Positions 4,532 through 9,499 of a DNA stretch of 9,499 nt are shown in pieces. Position 1 is the stretch's first letter. The number at the start of each line of letters is the position of its first letter. Both the position numbers and the translations under genes were made by a program. A model generated the notes under the pieces. That model saw only the letters and a program-made list of their open reading frames with translations. It was not told where the DNA came from and searched no databases. Source of the stretch: CAWBCI01 sp963787195 (GTDB lineage Bacteria; Bacteroidota; Bacteroidia; Bacteroidales; JAGOPY01); assembly GCA_963787195.1 (NCBI GenBank), contig CAWBCI010000082.1:1-9499 (forward strand), written 5' to 3'.

Positions 4532-6470
4532 GGCAGAGCCTATCGATGTCCCGGCAGTCTTTCCCCCGGTAAACGAAAAAATCCGGAAGAGCTGCCGCTT
4601 CGAAAAACGTTTTTTCCTGAATTACTGTACTTTCGGATATACGATGTTATGGTGGCAATGGGACGACTGGCAGCGCTTCATCGACTGGATGGCCCTGAAC
4701 GGCATTAACATGCCCCTTGCGATTACAGGCCAGGAATATATCTGGGAGAAAGTCTGGGAGAAATTCGGTTTGAACGATGAACAGATCCGGGCCTTCTTCA
4801 CAGGGCCGGCCCATCTGCCCTGGCACCGTATGGGTAATATAGACGGTTGGCAGGGGCCCCTGCCCCAGTCCTTTATAGACCAGCAATTCGAGATGCAGAA
4901 AAAAATACTTGGCAGGGAGCGTTCTTTTGGTATGACGCCAGTCCTGCCGGCTTTTGCCGGCCACACTCCCAAAGCTATCGGGGAAAAATATCCAAATGTA
5001 AAACTGACTGATATGGGCTCTTATTCGGTCGGTGACCAGTACGACGCCTATTTCATCGATCCTATGGAACCTTTGTTCCTGGATATCCAGGAAGAATTTA
5101 TCCGTCAGCAGACCAAATATTTCGGCACCGATCATTATTATGGCACCGATCCTTTTAACGAAATGGATCCGCCAAGCTGGGAACCCGATTACCTGGCCTC
5201 AGTTTCAAGGACGATCTACAAGGGGCTGTCTGAAGTCGACAGCAATGCAGTTTGGGTGCAGATGGGCTGGACATTTTACTACGACCGGAAGCATTGGACT
5301 AATCCCCGGCTGGAAGCGATGATAAAAGCCGTTCCTGAAAACAAAATGATGATACTCGACTACTTTTGTGAAAAGACAGAAGTCTGGAGAATTACGGATG
5401 CTTTCTTCGGAGCCCCCTATATTTGGTGCTACCTGGGAAATTTCGGAGGTGGAACTCAGATGGCAGCGCCATTAAAAAAAGTGGCTGGCTTGCTCAGAGC
5501 TACCGAAGCCGACAGCAGCAAGGGCCAGATGCTGGGGATAGGTTCCACCCTTGAAGGCTTTGGAGTGAACAGGTTCATGTTTGAATGGCTTTTCGACTAT
5601 GCCTGGGATAGCACCGCCGCAAATACAGCGGAATGGATCAGTCGCTATGCTGATACCCGGGCCGGACATGCAGATCCTGTTGCTGAAGATGCCTGGCGCC
5701 GGCTTGTAAACCTGACTTACGATCAACAGGTCTCTGGCGTTGGACTTGGAAACACAATCGAGATGCGTCCCCGCTTTGAAGGAAATGCTCACTATACCAG
5801 GCGGAGTGATTTGTATAACAGCAGGGAGCTTTCCGATATTTTTGCAGAAATGTTGCTTGCCGATTCCAAAACTCTTGCAAACCCGCGTTACCAGTACGAC
5901 CTGGTTATGGTTTGCAGGCAGGTGCTTGCAAACCTTGCTTTCGAGCTAAGAAACAAAGCCTTCGAAGCGTACAAAGCAGGGGATATTGAGTCCTTTGACA
6001 AATACACCGGTCTATTCCTGAACCTATGCTCTGATGTGGACAATATCGTTTCGACGAGGGATGAATTCTCCTTTGATCAGTGGCTGCAGGCTGCAGATAA
6101 ATTTGAAGCAAAAGATGCTCCCGCCTCCTATTTCGAAAAGAATGCCAAGGTGCTTGTCACTACCTGGGGGCAGCAGGGTAATTACCTGATCGATTATGCT
6201 GCCCGGGATTTTAGTGGCCTTATAAATTCATTTTACAAGAAACGCTGGGAGATATTTTTCGATACAGTTAGAAAATGTATGATCGATAAAACTGCCTTTG
6301 ATCAGAAGAAGTTCGACACCGACATTTCAGACTTTGAATGGCAGTTTTGTGAAACACCTTACAAAACCCAGCCAAAACTGAAGTCAGATGCAGCGGAATT
6401 AGCAAAGGAACTTTACGCTAAGTATGTTAGCTACTTTGTCCTTTTCAAGGATCCTGCTGACAAACCATAA
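4518..6470 (+). CDS. GH89 alpha-N-acetylglucosaminidase, catalytic and C-terminal domains (after a frameshift)
   Basis: The enzyme removes terminal alpha-linked N-acetylglucosamine (heparan sulfate in animals, mucin-type glycans for bacterial members). The frame opens at a GTG (4518) only because of the frameshift; the true start is 4214, giving a rebuilt protein of about 751 aa, normal for the family. Conserved blocks are FFLNYCTFGYTMLWWQWDDW, RFIDWMALNGINMPLAITGQ, GMTPVLPAFAGH and YYGTDPFNEMDPPS. The expected acid/base Glu is in FNEM (codon 5160-5162, residue 316 of the rebuilt protein) and the nucleophile Glu in GSTLEGFG (5553-5555, residue 447). These align with E316 and E446 of human NAGLU. 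From about residue 455 of this frame on, an all-helical C-terminal domain follows. No stop or second shift interrupts 650 codons. It converges on the T9SS-protein gene with 22 bp between stops. Confidence 0.95.
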   Translation: MSWYKAEPIDVPAVFPPVNEKIRKSCRFEKRFFLNYCTFGYTMLWWQWDDWQRFIDWMALNGINMPLAITGQEYIWEKVWEKFGLNDEQIRAFFTGPAHLPWHRMGNIDGWQGPLPQSFIDQQFEMQKKILGRERSFGMTPVLPAFAGHTPKAIGEKYPNVKLTDMGSYSVGDQYDAYFIDPMEPLFLDIQEEFIRQQTKYFGTDHYYGTDPFNEMDPPSWEPDYLASVSRTIYKGLSEVDSNAVWVQMGWTFYYDRKHWTNPRLEAMIKAVPENKMMILDYFCEKTEVWRITDAFFGAPYIWCYLGNFGGGTQMAAPLKKVAGLLRATEADSSKGQMLGIGSTLEGFGVNRFMFEWLFDYAWDSTAANTAEWISRYADTRAGHADPVAEDAWRRLVNLTYDQQVSGVGLGNTIEMRPRFEGNAHYTRRSDLYNSRELSDIFAEMLLADSKTLANPRYQYDLVMVCRQVLANLAFELRNKAFEAYKAGDIESFDKYTGLFLNLCSDVDNIVSTRDEFSFDQWLQAADKFEAKDAPASYFEKNAKVLVTTWGQQGNYLIDYAARDFSGLINSFYKKRWEIFFDTVRKCMIDKTAFDQKKFDTDISDFEWQFCETPYKTQPKLKSDAAELAKELYAKYVSYFVLFKDPADKP

Positions 6471-6492
6471 CATTTCCTGTACTCCTACCCTA

Positions 6493-7872
6493 TCAGCGCT
6501 TCACTACTTTAAAGGTCACCGGGTTTCCACCATCAGCAGAAATCCTGATCATGTAAACTCCCGCTTGCAGACCATTTCCCATATTCGAATTTCCATTCCA
6601 GGTAATACTGTGCACACCTGCTCCGGTTTTCGCATCATACAGCGTGTTAACCAACTTTCCGGCGATATCATATACCTGAATAAGGAGCTGTGATTCATTC
6701 AAGATACTGAAATCAATTTTCAGTTGTGAGCTAAAAGGATTGGGCCCCATTTTGATCATGCCAATATTATTAGACAGGCCGGGTTCCAAGATTCCCGTAT
6801 TCACATCAGTCTGAACGGTATCTGAAGGCAAAGATTCATGGCCGGCACGATCAACTGTTGTGACGTAGAACTTATATGTCCCATTAGAAGGCGCCGTCAG
6901 GAAATACTGTACCCCGATGGTATTGTCAAGCAGAGGAAAAGTTTGTCCGCCGTCGCTCGACCAGTAAATATTGAAATGGTCAAAATCTGTGATAGCAGGC
7001 TGCACCCATTGCAGCATTATATCCTCGGGGATTGGGTTTTGAAGAATGAGATTTTCAGGCGGTGGTGGCACTCCGTCAATGGCGCCGAAAGTAAGGGTTC
7101 CATATCCTTCTGCTGTAAATATATTCTGGTTAAGGCAGGGCCACCATCCGTCATAATTGCTGGGATCATCCAGGGCAAATATGAAAACACCGCTCTGATC
7201 CTGGCTATTGAAGCCTATTTCCCAGTTAGTAGCATTTCCCAATGGAAGTACAAATTCGTAAACCATATGGCCAGTGGAATTCGAAACTGATATCTGTGGA
7301 TCGGGCAGGAAAAATACCGGACCTACCCCACCATTGTTGTATATAGGGCGGTATTTGATCACATCGCCGGAGGCATAATGAGCCGCCCAGTAATTGCCTT
7401 CGGTGCTATCACCCGGTGCAGGATAAAGTCCGTCATTGTTATCATCAATATAAAGGGCAATCTCATCATGATCTTCCATGACAGTGTCATTCGTATTATC
7501 AACAGCCACATAAAGTGATGTCAAATCTGCATTCACTTTGAACCAGGCCATCACACTTCCAATAGGACGGGTCGTATTATCACCCCTACCAAGGAAATTT
7601 GAAATATCAGTTTCATATGCATCACTCCATTCACCCGGACTGATCACCCCGTCGATCGTGGGAGTTGAACCCACCCAGGCGGATATTTCATTGCTGATAA
7701 ATCCTGTGGCTATCCATCCTTCAGCATCGTTGGAATAAGGACTTTGAAGGTCACCAGGCAATTGAGCCGTTACAGCGTAATAATAATGAGTAAGAGGTAG
7801 TGCACTGTTGTCTGTGTAACTCGTTTCATCCGGGCCCACAGTTCCCAAGCGGAGTCGGAGGATAAAAATCAA
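6493..7872 (-). CDS. T9SS-secreted multidomain protein, C-terminal part (CBM9-like, FN3, sorting domain)
   Basis: This is the downstream part of the gene that enters from the right edge, separated by a frameshift near 7844-7846. The first nine residues (MIFILRLRL) are out-of-frame artefact. In order it holds the end of an FN3 domain (about 11-57, SYTDNSALPLTHYYYAVTAQ); a CBM9-like beta-sandwich (about 66-264, TIDGVISPGEWSDA, then SLYVAVDN and DEIALYIDDNNDG), as in proteins that bind sugars or form their accessory domains; a second FN3 (about 268-355); and a T9SS type A sorting domain (about 372-459) with MGPNPF, YDIAGKLV, GLQAGVYMIRI and a final KVVKR. That end directs export across the outer membrane and surface attachment or release. 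I see no catalytic domain in the visible part. The stop lies 22 bp from that of the convergent GH89 gene. Confidence 0.88.
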   Translation of the reverse strand: MIFILRLRLGTVGPDETSYTDNSALPLTHYYYAVTAQLPGDLQSPYSNDAEGWIATGFISNEISAWVGSTPTIDGVISPGEWSDAYETDISNFLGRGDNTTRPIGSVMAWFKVNADLTSLYVAVDNTNDTVMEDHDEIALYIDDNNDGLYPAPGDSTEGNYWAAHYASGDVIKYRPIYNNGGVGPVFFLPDPQISVSNSTGHMVYEFVLPLGNATNWEIGFNSQDQSGVFIFALDDPSNYDGWWPCLNQNIFTAEGYGTLTFGAIDGVPPPPENLILQNPIPEDIMLQWVQPAITDFDHFNIYWSSDGGQTFPLLDNTIGVQYFLTAPSNGTYKFYVTTVDRAGHESLPSDTVQTDVNTGILEPGLSNNIGMIKMGPNPFSSQLKIDFSILNESQLLIQVYDIAGKLVNTLYDAKTGAGVHSITWNGNSNMGNGLQAGVYMIRISADGGNPVTFKVVKR

Positions 7873-9499
7873 ATGGGTATATTTTGCGGTAAATATTATA
7901 GCCGGTGATACCGGCAGCGGGAGAAGGCTGCCAATTCAGCCCGACACTCAGAGAAGCTCCCTGTGTTGCGCTCAGTTCTGCTGGTGGTTCAGCGGTTTGC
8001 AAAAGGCTAACATCCATGTTCGTAATTCCCCCATCAACTATTTGCAAATCACTGATGTCCTGCGTAATATAACCAACAGCAGAATACCTGGCAGTATAAG
8101 TTCCTTCCGGGATATATTTAAGCTCATAAATAGATGAATCATTTGAAAAAGTAAAATAGCTATCCAAACCGATAATTTCAACCTTAACTCCGGCCTGTTG
8201 GTTTGATCCCGATTTAAGAGCCAGTCCTCCAAGTGTTCCGCCACCCAGGTCGGAATTAATATTGTAAAGTGTGCCGCCATAACCAAAGTCGCGGGCATGG
8301 ACAGCTTTTCCACCGGCTGCACAAAGCTTCCCGTCGGCCGAAAGGTCCAGGCAGAAAATCGAACCGGGCGAATTTACCGTAAGATAAGGCTCACTGCTTT
8401 GCTTACGAAATAGAAACACATCCGGGGCGGAATTATTAATTGGGCCCCAGCCGCCTGCTGCAATTATTGATCCGTCGGAACTTAAATCTACACATTGCAC
8501 CATGTCGCCCATATGAGAGTATATCCATAATGGCACTGGTGAATAATTATTGAAAACATATAATTCACCGTCATATCCGCCTGAAGAAGTGAATATGAGC
8601 GTGCCGATCGCTATGGTAGTGCCATCTCCGGAAATTCCCATGCTTGCAACCCAGGAATTGGTTCCGCTTACCGTATAGTTCCACCTTTCGCTATAGCTTG
8701 CGTCCGATTCATTGTATTCGAGCAAAAAAACATGTCCGCTATAATCGCCGCTTACAATATATTTTCCATCGTCAGAGATTGCCGGGGGATTCTGGTCTGC
8801 AAATACGGTCTGGTATATCTGTCCGCCAGTGGCCGGATCAAGGACAAACAATTTATTATTTCCACCGCCATATTCTCCGAGAAGTAGCCGGTTGCCGCTC
8901 CCGCTCAGGACTAGCGCGGTATAATTCCCTGCAAAGACTTTTGTCCAAACAGGATTATCCTGGCCTACGTTGAAACAGTATACAAAAGAAGAATCCTGTG
9001 TAGCCAGGTTTGCCGCTGCAACAAAAACCTGCTGACCATCATAGCGGATCCGGACACCTCTTGCAGATTGGGCAATAGTCGCCGACCAGACTGGTGTAGA
9101 TGAACCGGGAGCATACACTTCCACCTGGTCATTCACAGCGGATGCAATATAGTTGCCATCTTCTGTCATATCAATCACCTCGTCCCATGCATTGATTGTA
9201 AAAGGCACTTCCCAGATAGGCACATTCGAATCACTGTAAAGGGAAATTCTCTGGCTATTCAATCCCCAGGCAGCGATCGTATTTAAACTTTTAGAAGAGA
9301 CCTTGACTAAGTTATCAATGGCAAGTTCATCGGTCGCTTCCCAGTTGACGCCGGGTGCCAAAGGAGCAGCCATGTAAAGAGATTTAGTAGCTGAGGAACT
9401 ATTAATCCCTGTTTGAATTTCAATGCCGGAACCCTTATCAATAGCGGTAATGCTTCGCTGGGCTTGTGTATTCTGGTTTTGAGCAAACCCGAATTGGGC
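7826..9499 (-). CDS. T9SS-secreted multidomain protein, N-terminal part (beta-propeller, CarboxypepD_reg-like, FN3), open at the right edge
   Basis: The frame is open from 9499, with no stop in the 42 codons before the first ATG (9373), so the true start is outside the window. Residues counted from 9373: about 1-375 form a WD40/YVTN-like beta-propeller with seven repeats of an SxDGxxIAxG pattern (EVIDMTEDGNYIAS, PAISDDGKYIVSG, GISGDGTTIAIG, CVDLSSDGSIIAAG, CLDLSADGKLCAAG and two more). About 378-458 resemble a carboxypeptidase regulatory-like domain (AGVKVEIIGL, EGTYTARYSAVGYITQDI). From about 463 an FN3 domain begins (LNWQPSPAAGITGYNIYRKI). At PLG the frame reads NCGPG and stops; a one-base shift joins it to the next frame. 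It is probably an extracellular binding or structural protein. The propeller could hold ligands or partners, but no enzyme signature is visible. Confidence 0.85.
   Translation of the reverse strand, partial: AQFGFAQNQNTQAQRSITAIDKGSGIEIQTGINSSSATKSLYMAAPLAPGVNWEATDELAIDNLVKVSSKSLNTIAAWGLNSQRISLYSDSNVPIWEVPFTINAWDEVIDMTEDGNYIASAVNDQVEVYAPGSSTPVWSATIAQSARGVRIRYDGQQVFVAAANLATQDSSFVYCFNVGQDNPVWTKVFAGNYTALVLSGSGNRLLLGEYGGGNNKLFVLDPATGGQIYQTVFADQNPPAISDDGKYIVSGDYSGHVFLLEYNESDASYSERWNYTVSGTNSWVASMGISGDGTTIAIGTLIFTSSGGYDGELYVFNNYSPVPLWIYSHMGDMVQCVDLSSDGSIIAAGGWGPINNSAPDVFLFRKQSSEPYLTVNSPGSIFCLDLSADGKLCAAGGKAVHARDFGYGGTLYNINSDLGGGTLGGLALKSGSNQQAGVKVEIIGLDSYFTFSNDSSIYELKYIPEGTYTARYSAVGYITQDISDLQIVDGGITNMDVSLLQTAEPPAELSATQGASLSVGLNWQPSPAAGITGYNIYRKIYPFDFYPPTPLGNCGPG
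7844..7846 (-). other. Likely +1 frameshift site in the T9SS-protein gene
   Basis: The coding strand reads CTT-GGG-AAC-TGT and runs to a stop at 7826. Removing one G from the GGG (CCC at 7844-7846) gives CTT-GGA-ACT-GTG, i.e. LGTVGPDETSYTD, which completes the FN3 domain and merges with the downstream frame. It is a short homopolymer, a common place for sequencing or replication slips. Confidence 0.8.

Noticed and set aside
4647..5135. A 162-codon minus-strand frame opposite the GH89 gene.
   Set aside because: The strongly conserved GH89 sequence on the other strand explains the open frame; the antisense product has no coherent features.
6471..6492. A bidirectional terminator between the two convergent genes.
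   Set aside because: The 22-bp gap contains no stem-loop; any terminator would have to lie within the coding ends.
1..9499. CRISPR arrays, tRNA/rRNA genes, insertion sequences or integrase genes.
   Set aside because: I saw no regularly spaced repeats, tRNA-like cloverleaf, transposase motif or flanking terminal repeats on reading through; no search tool was run.

Overview
The window looks like part of a Bacteroidota chromosome. Three things point there. The large secreted protein at the right end finishes in a type IX secretion (T9SS type A) sorting domain. The recognisable promoters fit the Bacteroides pattern TTTG-N19/20-TAnnTTTG rather than the E. coli -35/-10 pattern. Most genes lack a Shine-Dalgarno sequence. 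The presence of NifX/NifB-like, DUF134 and DUF5320-type genes suggests an anaerobic or facultatively anaerobic, environmental or gut-type member. Genus cannot be told from the sequence.

Left part (1-3505, minus strand, AT-rich): a tightly packed run of eight genes read from right to left. They are a DUF134 helix-turn-helix regulator with extra zinc ribbons, a 105-aa NifX-like protein, two small proteins related to DUF5320 (59 and 78 aa), a 1-Cys/archaeal-type peroxiredoxin, a 121-aa NifB/NifX-family protein with a Cys/His-rich tail, a DUF89 (ARMT1-like) metal-dependent phosphatase, and the start of a CGGC-domain protein cut by the window edge. Gaps are 70 bp or less, with one 50-bp overlap and one abutting stop/start, so this reads as a single operon. 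Its protein families bind metal or metal clusters or act in redox defence. A joint role in handling a metal or Fe-S/Mo-type cluster under oxidative stress is an inference; none of the small proteins has an assigned reaction here.

Middle (3506-4213): a divergent control region carries two back-to-back Bacteroidota-type promoters and a striking pair of GAAC-N4-GTTC-like dyads placed on them. This suggests that the DUF134 protein controls its own operon and perhaps the divergent hotdog acyl-CoA thioesterase gene (3595-3999). A 214-bp spacer with a probable promoter follows.

Right part (4214-9499, clearly more GC-rich): a GH89 alpha-N-acetylglucosaminidase on the plus strand, complete in length and catalytic residues but interrupted by a +1 frameshift near 4505. 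Converging on it from the right edge, on the minus strand, is a multidomain secreted protein: beta-propeller, carboxypeptidase-regulatory-like domain, FN3, CBM9-like domain, FN3 and T9SS sorting domain. It has its own +1 frameshift in a C/G triplet near 7844-7846. The two genes are 22 bp apart end to end. Both frameshifts look like single inserted bases in otherwise intact genes, so sequence error is as likely as real gene decay.
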